From contig CM077826.1 of assembly GCA_039720395.1 (NCBI GenBank), positions 31,492,810 to 31,556,809 on the forward strand: 64,000 nucleotides of DNA, given 5' to 3'. This document shows positions 24,833-37,521 of this stretch, one piece after another. The stretch is from Liquidambar formosana. Lineage: Eukaryota > Streptophyta > Magnoliopsida > Saxifragales > Altingiaceae. The position numbers were made by a program, and so were the translations under genes. Positions within the stretch are counted from its first letter, which is position 1. The number at the start of each line of letters is the position of its first letter. The notes below the pieces were generated by a model. The model saw nothing but the letters and a program-made list of their open reading frames with translations, searched no databases and had not been told where the DNA came from.

Positions 24833-26180
24833 ATTTCAAAATGAATGCTCACTTGAATATATCTAGGGATTGACAGTAAATGGTATGAACTTTGTTGTCG
24901 GATCTGTTAGGATTATGCCCTAGAGCCAATCATAGAGATGATTGTTTAGGGATTATGAACAATCATTTGATTTCATTTATGTATGTCACATTTATTATTG
25001 ATTTAATAAAAGGGCTTATTCTATTATGTTTATATGCATCATTTATATTTACATAATATGTCCATAGAGTTAGAGTTGAGAATATGGAATTACAAAGAGT
25101 TGTAATTTTGAGACTATAGATATATCTCTGTACTAAACTCCTAAAGCATTCCTAGTTGAAGGTTCACTATGATGGACAGTAATGAACCATAGGACTAGCA
25201 CTTGTTAGGTTGACTCTATAGGAGGATAGCTAGTCTCAAGCTATTTGTGTGGAGACACTACAACCAACAAGTGGGTGCCTATTGCGAGAATAGGTACACT
25301 GAATGTGACCAAAGATATGAGATAAACTGAATGGAGTTTTATCCTGCCTGTCAATCAGTTTCTCATTGTTATAGTGGTATAAGTAATCCTTAGACCTGAG
25401 ACACCATAGTTACCTTATGCATGTAGCTTTAGAAGTTTGATAACACTAAGTACATATCCTATTCAGGGGTCTGCAAAGGTGTTCATTGGCCCTACTGCTG
25501 TGTATGAAGGCATGTGAGTGATCAACAAGGGATCCATCACTCTCAGGAAAAAGAGAGAGAATGTCTCATATAGCATTCATAATATAACTCATTAAATCCA
25601 TGGCCATGGTAGGATGAATATGAAAAGAGTTTCATGAGTTCATCAATGAATTGATATTCATGATTGAGTATAAAGTAATTAAACTAGGGACTTGATAGAC
25701 TTCCATGTCCTATTAGTTTAATTGGAGACATTGTGTTAAAGGAAGGATGCAATTATAACCTATAAACTATAACAGAAGGGTTCTTTGTTAGATACTTATT
25801 CACCTCATTAAGGACAACACCATGAACCATATGCTAGGTGTTATTCATGGTTAGTAGAAGCCCTAATTGATATAAGTGAGTTATAATCAATTAGGGAATT
25901 GGAAGGAGTTCCAATTAGACCCTAAATGGAAAGAGTTCCATTGTACACACCTCGTGCTATTCCTATTACTTGATGATGTGAACCCAATGGGTCACACACT
26001 GATCATGCAAGAAGAGCCTTAAAGTCTATGAGAGAAAGGGTTTTAGTGAATAAAGAATAGTTCTTTATAGGCCTATTTGTATTTGATACAAATAATAGGG
26101 GTTAATGTGTAATTAAGTGTAATTACACATAACCCTATTAGGGTTTCTTCCCGATGGCCAGCCCCCTTTAGTGGGCTGCA

Positions 26181-26205
26181 TATATAAGTCACACTTATGT
26201 GTGAC
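26181..26205 (+). promoter_or_regulatory. E1 TATA box and start-site hairpin
   Basis: TATATAAG is followed by GTCACAC-TTAT-GTGTGAC, a 7-bp perfect stem with a 4-nt loop where transcription would start. E2 and E7 carry hairpins of different sequence at the same place. Confidence 0.55.
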
Positions 26206-26426
26206 ATGGCATAATGCTTGCACACTTCCAACCCTAGCCGTCCAAGCTGTTGGAGGTTCTCTTCTCTCTCTCCCTCTTCTCCACCTCTAGCAACAACAAG
26301 GAAGAAGAAGGAAAAGGCTTAAAGCTCTAGCTAGGTGTGGATACCGTTGGAGGCAGCACACTTGGGCTGCTCATTCATCGCTGTCCGGAGTCGAAGCTTG
26401 GAGCAAAAAGGAGAAGACCATTAAAA

Positions 26427-26435
26427 CTGTAAGTG
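26427..26435 (+). promoter_or_regulatory. Candidate 5' splice site in the E1 LTR
   Basis: ACTGTAAGT, with GT at 26429, matches the plant donor consensus at +1 to +6. The same motif is kept in all family A LTRs, for example GT at 35416 (E2) and 39089 (E7). Confidence 0.45.
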
Positions 26436-26560
26436 TTCTAACCCTCTTCGTAGTTAGGGTTTGATTTTGTGTTATGCATAGTTAGATTCATGAGATTGGG
26501 AATCGTAAAAATTTTTATATTCTGCACTTCTATTTTTCTTTCTTGTATGATTCCCAACAG

Positions 26561-26572
26561 TGGTATCAGAGC
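26561..26572 (+). promoter_or_regulatory. E1 primer-binding site
   Basis: TGGTATCAGAGC is a perfect 12-base match to the complement of the 3' end of plant initiator tRNA-Met. It primes minus-strand DNA synthesis. Confidence 0.97.
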
Positions 26573-28065
26573 CATGATTATGCATAATACAAAATATATA
26601 TGGGCTGATAATTATGGTGCAGTTGAATGATTCAAAAATCTGGAAAATTTTTCTGCATAATTGGTTTTCCTCCATGGCTGAACTTAGGGTTTGGAACCCT
26701 AGGCCAATTCTCTTCTACTCCTCTTCTAATTGATGGTTAAGTGTAGCCATGGATGCAATACGTTGCATAGGGTTTGAGTTTGGAGAAGAAGAATAAGGAA
26801 ACTAGGGTTTTACAAAACTGTTATGAACAGTTTTCATGGTAGCCATGAAAAACCGTCATTTTGTTTTGCATGCCGAATTCAGAGTTCTTCTCCAAAATTT
26901 TGGAGCCATATAAGGTTAGAAAGCTCTTTGAATCAGCTTTCTAACCCAACAAACGGTGCGTCAATCCGAGTTCTGTAGTGAAAGTTATGAATTTTTTACT
27001 ACAGGTTGTCTGGAAAGACAGTTTTGCTCAGGAATGATGCAATAGCCACAACTTTGAGTTTTTGATGGAGATCAAAGGCATGGCAATGGTTGCCACTACT
27101 TGGGTTATGTTCTAGACATGGTAGGGAAGGGTTCCCAAGCATTTAGATGCATCATAATTGGATTAAGATGCTAGAACAGAAGGAAGAAGGAGAAGAACAC
27201 CATGGAGGTTGAATCTGGGTTTTAGAACCCAGAGGTTCTTGCAATTAATTTTAATTAAAGCTTCTGTATTTATGATGGAAATCCATCGTAGGATTATTAT
27301 ATATCATGTTTATATGATTTTATTTAAGTTTCAAAAAGGTTTTAATGGAAAAAGATTCAAAAAGTTTGAAAATTTTTCATGAACAGCATAGCAGAATTTT
27401 TCTGCAGAAAAGTCATCAATGGAGTTTTGATTAGAACTTAGTTAGGGAACTCCAAATTGCATGAAAAAAATTGCATTAGTTTCCTAAGACATGTAAGATA
27501 CTGGGAAAATTCGTTTGGTAGCCTGACTTAATCATCTTGCTGGGTTTTAAATCAATTTCTGACCATGGACAGTATGCTGTCAAATTCTGGGCAGCCTACT
27601 GTTGTTTTAATTGTTTAGAACAATTGGTGATGATATGATCATCCAAACCTCTTCGATTAGCTTAGTATTTCATGTAGGGACATGATACAAAAGCTGGTTT
27701 CAATGGAGGAGTCGAATTGATAAGGTTTTAGAAGCAATTGTGACCTTGAAGGTCTGCAACAATGGCACCAGCAATGGGTTTTGGAAACCCTAATTGATTT
27801 AATTGAAGGCAGCCACTTGGACCACTTCTCACGTGTCCAGAGGCTTGGCACACACCCCTAGGATGTTCTCCCATGGCTGGCCATGGCCTCCCACAGTTGT
27901 TTGTGGCCATGGCAGCCTAGCCAAGCTCAGGCAGCCCCTTGGTAGTGGCGGCTGCACAGGGTTAATGATGAAACCCTAATTTTGAGTTAATGATGAAACC
28001 CTAATTTCATTATGGCATTAATTAAAACCCTAATTGAACTATTAATTACCTTCATTAAAGAGTTA

Positions 28066-28355
28066 ATGATTGGTCATTAAATGACCAATCATGGTTATTA
28101 ATTGTTAGGGCATAATTAATACCATTAATAATGTCTAGGGTTAGGGTTTTAGAAACCCTAATTAGTGTAATTAATTAAGAGTAATTAATACCCTATTTGG
28201 CATTAATTAAACCCTAATCCTTATCATAAATACAGTATGAACCTAGGGTTTTAATGATTGGTCATTAAATGACCAATCATAAGGCATTTAATGATTAGGG
28301 CTTGCATTTAGGGTTTAGGGTTATGCATTTAGGGTTGAGGGTTTTAGGAAACCCT
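28066..28355 (+). repeat. Alternating inverted repeats A and B in the E1 leader
   Basis: Type A is TGATTGGTCA...TGACCAATCA (about 28069 and 28257). Type B is AGGGTTTT..GAAACCCTAA (about 28143 and 28338). They alternate A-B-A-B here. E2 and E7 have three of each. Confidence 0.8.
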
Positions 28356-29632
28356 AATACACAAATTCATCATTTAATTGATTTTATTTAATTCCTAAAT
28401 TAATTATTTAATTAATATTGATTAATTTTATAATGTTTTAAATGGTTTAAAACACAACTAGGGATTAAATTAAAATCTGGAAATTCTTAATTAAATAAAA
28501 TTGTTTTGTTTAATTAAGGAAGCCTTAATATTGGATATTAGAGTTATTTTAGGAAACTTTATATGTTTCAATTAATTTGATTAATTGAAACTAAATGCCT
28601 TAAATGTTAAGACTTAATTTAATTCTGGAAATTTTGTAAAACCTAATGAGATTAGGATACATTAATGAGATTAATGTAAATCATTCAAGAGAATTACCAT
28701 AATGCCCATATGTTTTAATGCTTACAGTTTTTCATTACTTTATCCAATGTAATTGTATGTTTGTGATTGGATGATGATTATGGACTATACCCTTTAAACC
28801 AATTTTGATTGGCCGTCAATGGGATGTTATAATTTTCAAGAGTTGTAATTTATTTTTGGTGATTTAATTTATTATTTGGGGCTTGCATGCCACCTTCTCT
28901 CTCTCTTTCTCTCTCTATCATTCTCTGATGTACCCCACTTTCCCCTTATGTATCCCTTTCTTTAAATTATATAAATGTTATGTAATCGAGAGCATACTAA
29001 GGAGCATGGTGGAGCCCAACAAGCCAATGGTGGAGACCATCAAGCCAATGGAGGAGATAGAAGGACGTGAAAGCTTAGGGAAGAATTTCAAGAGAACATG
29101 CTTGTTTCGAATGGTTTATTTTACGATCACCTACACCCACCTGAAGACCTTGGATTCAATCTATTGGCTTGGATTAAATCTTCTTAAAGTCCATAATCAT
29201 CATAGTGGGAGCTTTAATTTATGAGATAATTGTATTAGTTCTAATACCATAGTTTAGTATATGTTACCTATTCACTTAGGGACTAATATCAAAATATGGT
29301 ACTTTATATATGTTGATATATAATAGCATGCGATGTATGATTTATAATAGCATAAGATGTATGATTATAAATAGAATAATTTATATGTTTAAATTTTGAT
29401 ACCTGGGATGCATGTTAATTTGATGAGACCCTTTAAAAACCCCTCTTCTTTTAATATTAAGTTGTAAATGGAGAATACATTAGGGAATGGATTCTTCATT
29501 GCCTTCTATCATTATAGGATCATCTAACGTCCCTTAATGTGGGTACCTGGCTGCAGACATGTAGGAGCTACCCATGTTAAAGACATTACTTGAAACTATC
29601 ATATATGAGATATCATGGGGTGCCTAAACTGG

Positions 29633-29852
29633 TATATACCAAGAAACTAACATGTGAGGTATATATTTGGCGAAACATACCTGTGTGAATGATGGGCTTA
29701 ACTTAACTAGGGAAGTACTCCAAGAAACTAGCATGTGAAGAGTATGTTCCCTAGAGGCAAAACGATTGGAACTTGCTTATGAAGCAATAGACAAAGAGTT
29801 GTCTTCTTATTGTGGGTTAGAAGTCAAGAAACTAACATGTGAGGCTTCTAGG
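29633..29852 (+). ncRNA. Three hairpins with one shared loop, E1 leader
   Basis: Loops at 29641-29657, 29722-29738 and 29826-29842 read AAGAAACTAACATGTGA (the second has G for one A). The stems differ: TATATACC/GGTATATA; CTAGGGAAGTACTCC with AGAGTATGTTCCCTAG; TTAGAAGTC/GGCTTCTAG. Each loop of copies 1 and 3 contains the self-complementary ACATGT. This is a cis-acting RNA element by inference; no protein is involved in the evidence. Confidence 0.7.
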
Positions 29853-30010
29853 TTACAGTGAGACCCCAATCCCCATTAGGAATGAGATTCCTGAATTCCA
29901 TTAGAGGGTGTATAGAATTTGATAAAATAGTGGGAGGTACCATATGATTAAAGACCCGATCATTATGGATTAAAAATGAAATCTAATTCTCTGTTTATGT
30001 AGATTACCTA

Positions 30011-32708
30011 ATTACTCACCTCAAAACCCCTATTTCCTAATATATAGGATATTGATAGTTTGACTAAACCCGATTTCTTTAATTGATTTAGGAAATTGAG
30101 AATTGTTCTCAATTTCAAAAGATTGCTTATATGCTATAAGGCCTTTCCTTAAAGGCCCTCCATAAAACATCCTAAGAAGAAAAAGACACTATGCACAATT
30201 GGCATTTTGTTGCCATGCTATATGATAGTATTGATGACTAATGAGCTTCAGAAGCAAAATTAGTCAATGCAAGTGCCTTTGATGTCCTGCATCACATACA
30301 AAGGTTGTATAGTGAGTAAAATAATACTATAAAGTATAGTACTTATAAAGGACTTCTTCTAGACTAGGATGTAATAAAGGTTGTTTATTTGAAAATGATT
30401 AATCACATAGAATAGCTTGAGAAGCTAGATGTGATTTAAAATAGAAGCATCGAGGGAAGCAAGTCTTGAAAAGTCAAAGACAAAGAAATATAATTATTTT
30501 GTAGTAAACATAAGGTATTGTAAAGGGAACTTGATAAAGTATCAGTTTTCTAAAAGAACCAAACTTTTGAAGTTTTGGTTCATGCTCTAAACTAAATTGT
30601 TGGTTAGTTCTGCTTCTTGGTTTTTGGATTCTAGAGTAATCTAAATGGAAGTAGAAAGTTAAGTTGATAATAAGTTACCTTTAAACTTTGATAGAGCAAG
30701 AGTTGCTAGATTAATTTTGGAACTTGTTTCTTAACTAGGTCATTTAAGACATTCTAGAAATTTGATTTTTGAATTTAAATGACTAATTAGAGTGAATGCA
30801 ACGTATTCTAAGAATACAAGAGATGTAGAGCCTCTCATTTAAATGTAACAATTATGACTTGGTTATGAGATGACCAAACCCATCTTTTACTTAGTGAAGT
30901 GAAAGAGTTACATTTATAATTTGACTAATACATTGTGATGTATATAGTCATATATTGAGCATGCATTCAATTGTACTAGACTCCTCTTAGAATATCATAG
31001 CTCAATGGTGAATCTAAGAGAACGAATTGAACCCTATTAAGGTATGGTTTGATCCATGATGAGTTTTACTAATGTATCCATCTAGGATATACCTTAAAAT
31101 TGCTACATATTGATAATTTAGGGTTCACTCCAGTTTTGTCCCAATTATATCAGATATGATATGGAAAGAAACCTAACTTAAAGATGTTAAAGCTTGGGAT
31201 TGTACTACGTATGTCTAGAGACATAATGTAGACAATCTGGAAATAAGGTCAAGTAAGTGTTGAATTGTGGTATATCCCAAAGAGTGGTTGGGATAGTATT
31301 TCTATTACCCTAATGAACAAAGTTGTCCATTAGGATGTTTACTGGATTTTTTTGAGAAAGAGTTCATTCAAGAATGATGCAAAAGTGATAGAATTTACAG
31401 AATTGTCTGTAAAGCTACAAACCAACAAAGATCCAACCCTTGCCCCTATTGAAGCAAAAACCTTTAATTAGACCACAGTCCTTTCATGGATCAAATTGGA
31501 TATTTTTCAACATATAAGAGATACGGTATCTCTATTAATATGTGTAAGAATAGTTCTATGGTGATAAAGATCACTAAAATAATCCTATTGATTATGATTA
31601 GGCAATGTTTGACATCAACTCGAGAAATGACTAAGAGTCATTAAATCCAATATGGTTAGGTAGAGACCTAGAAGGCTAGGCTATTTGAGAATGTTTCAAC
31701 ATTGGCAAAAGGTTGTCTATAAAGAAACTTGTTTGGTAATAGTTATGCTGAAATCCATCATTTGGATCTTGTAATCTATAAACACACATTTTGAATATGA
31801 GATATGTCAAAAAGGATATAAAGATGTTATATCAAATGGTGAAAAACCATAAAAGTGTGTAAGTTATAGAAGTCTATTAATAGACTACAAGATTCTCATA
31901 ATTAGAACATCTATAAAGTTGAAGTAATCAAATTGTTTGATTTCTCTCATCGTATAGATGGACCATGAGTGTATAAAAGGTTAGTGGGAGTGCGATCAAT
32001 TTTTCTTTATCCTATCAATAAGATGACATCCTAATCATTATGAATGATATATGAATGTTATCTAACATGAAGTTTTAGTTTTTGAGAAAAACTTCTTCAT
32101 GAAAGATTTGGCAAAAGCATCCAACAAGATCTATAAAGATAGATCATGTAGATTGCTAAGTATCTCCAAATCATTAAACATAGTTGAAATGTTGAAGTAG
32201 TTCAACATGGAGAATTCTAACGGAGGTCTGATTTACTTTAGATAAGAATTCATTATTCAAGGGCATGTGCCCTAGGATAACACAAGTAAGGTTCTTAAAG
32301 TGTTAAGAAGCCTTATTCTACACTATGTACTGAACTTGATATCTATTATGTTGTAATTGTTACAAATAGTTATCAGTCAATCCAAATTTGGAATATTGGA
32401 TTGTAGATAGAAATTGTAAACTCATAGAAGATGGGTATATGGATTTGGAAATAATCCATATGGGGTATATTTTATATTCACTTTAGTTGGTGAAATACTT
32501 AATGGAAGAACTGTATGAAAGATATAGTGGATTCCATTATTGTGGGTGAATTAATTGTCGCATTGTCTAGGAGACTGTTTGGATCTATAAGTTCATTTAG
32601 AACTTAGAGTTGTTCCTTCCATTGAGTTGCCCATACCTTGTTTTGTGACAACAATGGGTCTATAGCTCAAGCATAGGAACCACGGTCTCATCAAAAGTCC
32701 AAACACAT
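30011..32708 (+). pseudogene. E1 gag-pol remnant, first part
   Basis: It aligns with E2 and E7 gag from the start, but the gag ATG context is replaced by ATTACTCACC (30011-30020), so the start is lost. Recognisable stations are the integrase C-terminal block near 30960-31090, an RT block with GATGACATCCTAATC (DDIL-like, near 32023) and the segment near 32680 that precedes the RNase H end. Stops and indels are throughout. It is cut at 32708 by T3 and continues at 56526. Confidence 0.8.
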
Positions 32709-33414
32709 TGTCACACCCCATTTTTGTCACCGTAACTACGACATAGCATTTCATGTAGGATTTGGAGTTATTTTTTAGTCTAGTCTTTCGCATTAAGTTT
32801 CTATGGCATTGAATATCATGTGTATGAATTTTGAAGTGATTTGGAGTTCATTTCGATAGTCAATAAGAACTTTTGCGACTTTAAGGGCATAACCATCTTT
32901 TAACCCGTATATTTTCCATTTGACCTTGAAATGAATCGCAAGTCATTCCTTTGAGTTCATATGGTTATATAGAGTCTATATATAGGTTCAATTTCATGAA
33001 TTAATGGTTTAAGATCAATTCGGCTCATAACGGTTCGAGTCGGCTAAAAAACCCTTTCTTGGTTCGCTCAAATTGACTCACAAGACCTACTCAATTTTCT
33101 CTCATTTAACTTCAATTGGGCTTTATTTACATCCTAGATATGTTTAAAAGGATCGAATTTCAATTGGGAAAGCATTTGGTTCGACCTTGTGTACAAACCC
33201 AAGCTTAGCGACGGTGAGGCACCATGGTTAACCACCTTTGTAAAACCTAAACATGGACCCATGGTCAAGGATTTTTGTCCTAAAAAGCTTAAAAATTTGT
33301 TCCCCTTCGAAACACAGTCATTTTGGCTTTTATTTCGTCAAAATCGGACTTAATTTGACCATTTTAGGACTTCTAAAGGGAGTAGGAGTCAAAACTGAAG
33401 TGAAATAGAAGAGC

Positions 33415-33505
33415 CCCTCGGGTAACCGTCCAGGGCTGGACGGTCAGCTGTCCAAGCCCAGACGGCTAACCGTCCGGGGCTAGTTGGTCACCCGAGGACT
33501 CCGTC
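33415..33505 (+). repeat. GC-rich palindromic minisatellite in T3
   Basis: Three units of about 22 bp of the type CCGTCC(A/G)GGGCT..ACGGTCA lie just upstream of the promoter region, sharply more GC-rich than the surroundings. The counterpart in T6 is 22120-22202. Confidence 0.75.
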
Positions 33506-33683
33506 CTCAACTAGGTTTCTGACTCCTCCTTCCCTCTTTTGACGGTTTCCTCCGCCATTACAACTTGTTTCCTCTTAGGATTGTGTAAGTTTGAGTTGTT
33601 TGAGCACCAAGAGAGTCTCTAATAGCCCTAGGATCATTATCTAATAAATTAATCTTAGCCATTGGTTCATGGGGTCAGTTCTC

Positions 33684-33690
33684 TATATAA
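33684..33690 (+). promoter_or_regulatory. TATA box of T3
   Basis: TATATAA followed by AGGATATG, with purine-rich 'GAGAGAGAGGAAG' sequence about 55 bp on. Confidence 0.5.
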
Positions 33691-33857
33691 AGGATATGAT
33701 ATTCAGCACATGGGGGAGGTTAATTGCACTTTACACTTAGAGAGAGAGGAAGCTACGAGTTTGGAGAGTTAGAAAGACATCAAGAGGAGGCTCTTCAACC
33801 CTAAGCAAGCAAGAGAACAAGGAGTTTGAAGACAAGGAAGGTTCTACAAGAGGTAAG

Positions 33858-35550
33858 TGTTAAGATTATGCCCTTGAGCCAATCATAGAGATGATTGTTT
33901 AGGAATTAGGAACAATCAATTGATTTCATTTATATATGTCACATTTATTATTGATTTAATAAAAGGGCTTATTCTATTATGTTTATATGCATCATTTATA
34001 TTTACATAATATGTCCATGGAGTTAGAGTTGAGAATATGAAATTACAAAGGGTTGTAATTTTGAGACTCTAAATATATCTTTGTCCTAAACTCCTAAATC
34101 ATTCCTAGTTGAAGGTTCACTATGATGGATAGTAATGAACCATACGACTAGCACTTGCTAGGTTGACTCTATAGGAGGATAGCTAGTCTCAAGCTATTTG
34201 TGTGGAGACACTACAACCAACAAGTGGGTGCCTATTATAAGAATAGGTACACTGAATGTGACCAAAGATATGAGATAAACTGAATGAAGTTTTAACCTGC
34301 CTGTCAATCAGTTTCTCATTGTTATAGTGGTACAAGTAATCCTTAGACCTGAGACACCATGGTTGTCTTATGCATGTAGCTTTAGAAGTTTGATAACACT
34401 AAGTGCAGATCCTATTCAGGGGTCTGTAAGGGTGTTCATTGGCCTTACTGCTATGTGTGTGAAGGCATGTGAGTGATCAACAAGGAATCCATCACTCTCA
34501 GGAAAAAGGGAGTGAATGTCTCATATAGCATTCATCGAATATAACTCATTAAACCCATAGGCCCATGGTAGAATGAATACGGAAAGGAGTTTCCATAAGT
34601 TCATCATTGAGTTGATATTAATGAATGAGTATAAAGTAATTGAACTAGGGACTTGACAGACTTCCATATCCTATTAGTTCAATTGGAGACATTGTGTTGA
34701 TGGAAGGATGGAATTGTAACCTATAAACTATAACAGAAGGGTTCTTTGTAAATGACTATTCACCTCATTAAGGACCACACCATGAGCCATATGCTAGGTG
34801 TTACTCATGGTTAGTAGAAGCCCTAATTGATATAAATGAGTTATAATCAATTATGGAATTGAAAGGCGTTTCAATTAGATCCTTTAATGGAAAGTGTTCC
34901 ATTGTGGACAACATGTGCTATTCTTACTACTTGATGATGTGAACGCAATGGGTCACACACTGATCATGCTAAGAGAGCTTGAAAGTCTATGAGAGAAAGG
35001 GAATAAGTGAATAAAAGAATTGTTCTTAAGGGGCAAGTTTGTATTTGATATAAACTAAAGGGCTTATTGTGTAATTAAGGAGTAATTGCATAAAACCAAT
35101 TAGGGTTCGAAGTCCCCCTATGGCCAGCCCTATGTGGAGGCTATATATAGCCTCATGTCATGTGATGACATGAACATAATTGGTATTCCCAAGTGCTAGC
35201 CGAAATTCACTAAGGGGCTCTCTCTCTCTCTCCCTCTTCTCCACCTCTAGTAACAACAACGAAGAAGAAGGAAAGGACTTCAAGCTCAAGCTAGGTGTGG
35301 ATACCATTGGAGGCAGCACACTTGGGCTGCTCATTCACCGCTGTCCGGAGACAAAGCTTGGAGCAAAAAGGAGAAGACAAAGCTTGGAGCATAAAGGAGA
35401 AGACATTAATCAACTGTAAGTAATCCCAACTCTCCTGGTAGTTAGGGTTTATGTTTTTGTATTATGCATAATCGGATTCATGGGTTTGGGAATCGTAGGA
35501 AAATTTTAATTCCGCCTTTGTAGTTTTCCTCCCTAGTTAGATTCCCAACA
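33858..35550 (+). repeat. E2 5' LTR
   Basis: 1693 bp, TGTTAAG...CCCAACA. An 18-bp perfect palindrome (35137-35154) surrounds the TATA box. The 3' LTR of the same element lacks about 14 bp exactly there. Confidence 0.95.
35137..35173 (+). promoter_or_regulatory. E2 TATA palindrome and start-site hairpin
   Basis: GAGGCTATATATAGCCTC is a perfect palindrome around the TATA box. It overlaps or is followed by CATGTCAT-GTG-ATGACATG, an 8-bp stem. Confidence 0.55.
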
Positions 35551-35551
35551 A

Positions 35552-35563
35552 TGGTATCAGAGC
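35552..35563 (+). promoter_or_regulatory. E2 primer-binding site
   Basis: TGGTATCAGAGC, a perfect iMet PBS, one base after the LTR. Confidence 0.97.
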
Positions 35564-37521
35564 CATGATTATGCCTAATACAAACTGCATATGGGCTGGA
35601 ATTTATGGTAAATTGATTGGTTAATAAATCTGGAATTTATGTTCATGCATTAGAATGGTTTCCTTCTCATGGCCGAACCTAGGGTTAATGAACCCTAGGT
35701 TAATTCTCCTTCTACTCCTCTTCTAAAATAAGTTTTAGAGATGCTAGTTATTCAAGAGTTGAATAGGGATTGAGTTTGGAGAAGAAGAAGAATAGTTTTC
35801 ATGGCAGCCATGAAAAACCGTCATCTTGTTTTGCATGCCGAAATCAGAGTTTTTCTCCAAAATTTTCAAGCCATATATGGTTAGAAAGCACTTCGAATCA
35901 GCTTTACAACCCAACAAACAGTTCATCGATCCGAGTTTTGTAGTGAAAGTTATGAATTTTTTACTACAGGCTGTCAGGGAAGATAGTTTTGCTCGGGAAT
36001 GATGTAACAGCCACAATTGTGAGTTTTTGATGGAGATCAAAGGCATGGCAATGGTTGCCACCACTTGGGTTATGTTCTAGACATGGTAGGAAAGGGTTCC
36101 CAAGCATTTGGATGCATCATAATTGGATTATGAGTCTAGAACAGAAGGAAGAGGGAGAAGACCACCATGTTTGAATCTGGGTTTTAGAACCCTAGGGTTC
36201 TTGCTACTGTTATGATCAGATACTTCTGTAAAATTGATGAATAATCATTATAGGATGATGATATATGATGTATAGATCATATTCTTTAATAATCAAAGGA
36301 TTCTTGATGCATAAAGAATCAAAAAGTTTGATTTCTTGGAAGAACACAGCAGGCTGTTTTTCTGCAGAAAGTCATCGATGGAGTTTTGTTCATATCTTGA
36401 GCTAGGGAACTCCAAATTGCATGAAACCAATTTTATTAGTTTCCTAAGACATGTAGGATGCTAGGAAAAATAATTTGGTAGCCTGAATTAATCATCTTGC
36501 TGGGTTTTAAATCAATTTGTGACCAGCGACAGTATGCTGTCAAATTCTGGACAGCCTACTGTTCTTGAATTGTTTAGAACAATTGGGGATGATTTGATCA
36601 TCCAAACCACTTCAATTAGCTTAGTAATTTATGTAGGGACATGATACAAAAGCTGGTTTTGTTTGTGGAGTCGAATTGATTAATTTTAGAAACTTTTGTG
36701 ACCTTGGAGGTCCTCCTATGGTGGTGCCAGCAAGGGTTTTTGAAACCCTAATGTTCTTTGAAGAAGACAGCCCTCTTAGCCACCCCACACGTGTCCATGG
36801 GCTTGGCCCACACCCTGGCTTGAGTCCCCCTTTGCTGGCCATGGCCTCCCATGGCCTGGCCAAGCCATGGCAGCCCACTATAGGTGGCGGCAGCATTAGG
36901 GTTTCTTAAGAAACCCTAATTCCCATTAATGATTTAACCCTAATTCATTAATTGCATTAATTGAAACCCTAATTAGGCTATTAATTACCATAATTAAAGT
37001 GTTTAATGATTGGTCATTAATTGACCAATCATGGTTATTAATCATTAGGGTATTATTAATTGCATTTATGATGTCTAGGGTTTAGGGTTTAGGAAACCCT
37101 AATTCATATTAATTAAACCGTAATTCTATTAATGCATTAATTAATAACTAAACCTAGTAATTAATGGCTCTAACCTAGGATTAAATGATTGGTCACTAAT
37201 GACCAATCATGATCATTAATGGTTTAGTAATTAATCATTGGCATTTAATAGATTTATGGTTTAGGGTTTTAGAAACCCTAATTAGTGCATATTAATTAGG
37301 TGTAATTAATATCCTAGGTGGCATTAATTAAACCCTAATCCTAATCATTAATACCGTATAAACCTAGGGTTTAAATGATTGGTCATTAATTGACAAATCA
37401 TAAGGCATTTAATGCATTAGGGTTACACTTAGGGTTTAGAGTTAATGCATTTAGGGTTTAGGGTTTTAGGAAACCCTAATGCACTAATTAATTAATAAAA
37501 TGATTTTATTTAATTCCAAAG
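35564..37521 (+). other. E2 leader, first part
   Basis: Aligns with the E1 and E7 leaders. It contains three type A and three type B inverted repeats at about 37007-37470. The E7 insertion cuts it at CAAAG (37517-37521); the leader resumes with CGAAG at 48788. Confidence 0.8.
37007..37470 (+). repeat. Alternating inverted repeats in the E2 leader
   Basis: Type A lies at about 37008, 37185 and 37376 (the third has one stem change, GACAAATC). Type B lies at about 37082, 37261 and 37445. Unit period is roughly 180 bp. Confidence 0.8.

Larger units (their letters stand above)
24905..26559 (+). repeat. E1 5' LTR
   Basis: 1655 bp, TGTTAGG...CCCAACA. It carries TATATAAG (26181-26188), a hairpin just downstream (26188-26205) and a 5' splice-site match ACTGTAAGT at 26427. 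The PBS follows after one base. Confidence 0.95.
26573..30010 (+). other. E1 leader (untranslated, structured)
   Basis: About 3.4 kb lies between PBS and the gag position, aligning with the E2 and E7 leaders. It is AT-rich and has many short AUG frames but no long one. It contains the alternating inverted repeats at 28066-28355 and the three shared-loop hairpins at 29633-29852. Just before gag lies a pyrimidine-rich stretch with TATGTAG, the candidate splice acceptor. An AUG frame at 28928-29224 also occurs in E7, but its differences are mostly amino-acid changing, so I do not call it a gene. Confidence 0.8.

Noticed and set aside
28928..29224. Leader frame MYPTFPLCIPFFKL..., also open in E7 (41746-41970), as a possible extra protein of family A
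   Set aside because: Differences between E1 and E7 are mostly amino-acid changing, E2 is broken by a 19-bp duplication, and no known domain is seen. It reads as chance openness in a conserved RNA leader.
35180..35419. 79-codon frame in the E2 LTR, also in the 3' LTR (54283-54522)
   Set aside because: It would have to start at TTG. No in-frame ATG opens it, and it is conserved only because the LTRs are recent copies. It ends within the donor-like motif.
36621..36909. Opposing frames at 36621-36909, with relatives at 27657-27910 and 40288-40556
   Set aside because: They lie in the family A leader, are frameshifted between copies and overlap on opposite strands, so they are not coding.
36900..37480. 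Interstitial telomere repeat because of many AAACCCTAA words
   Set aside because: The words are spaced, occur in both orientations and form part of a repeating leader module. There is no head-to-tail (CCCTAAA)n run.
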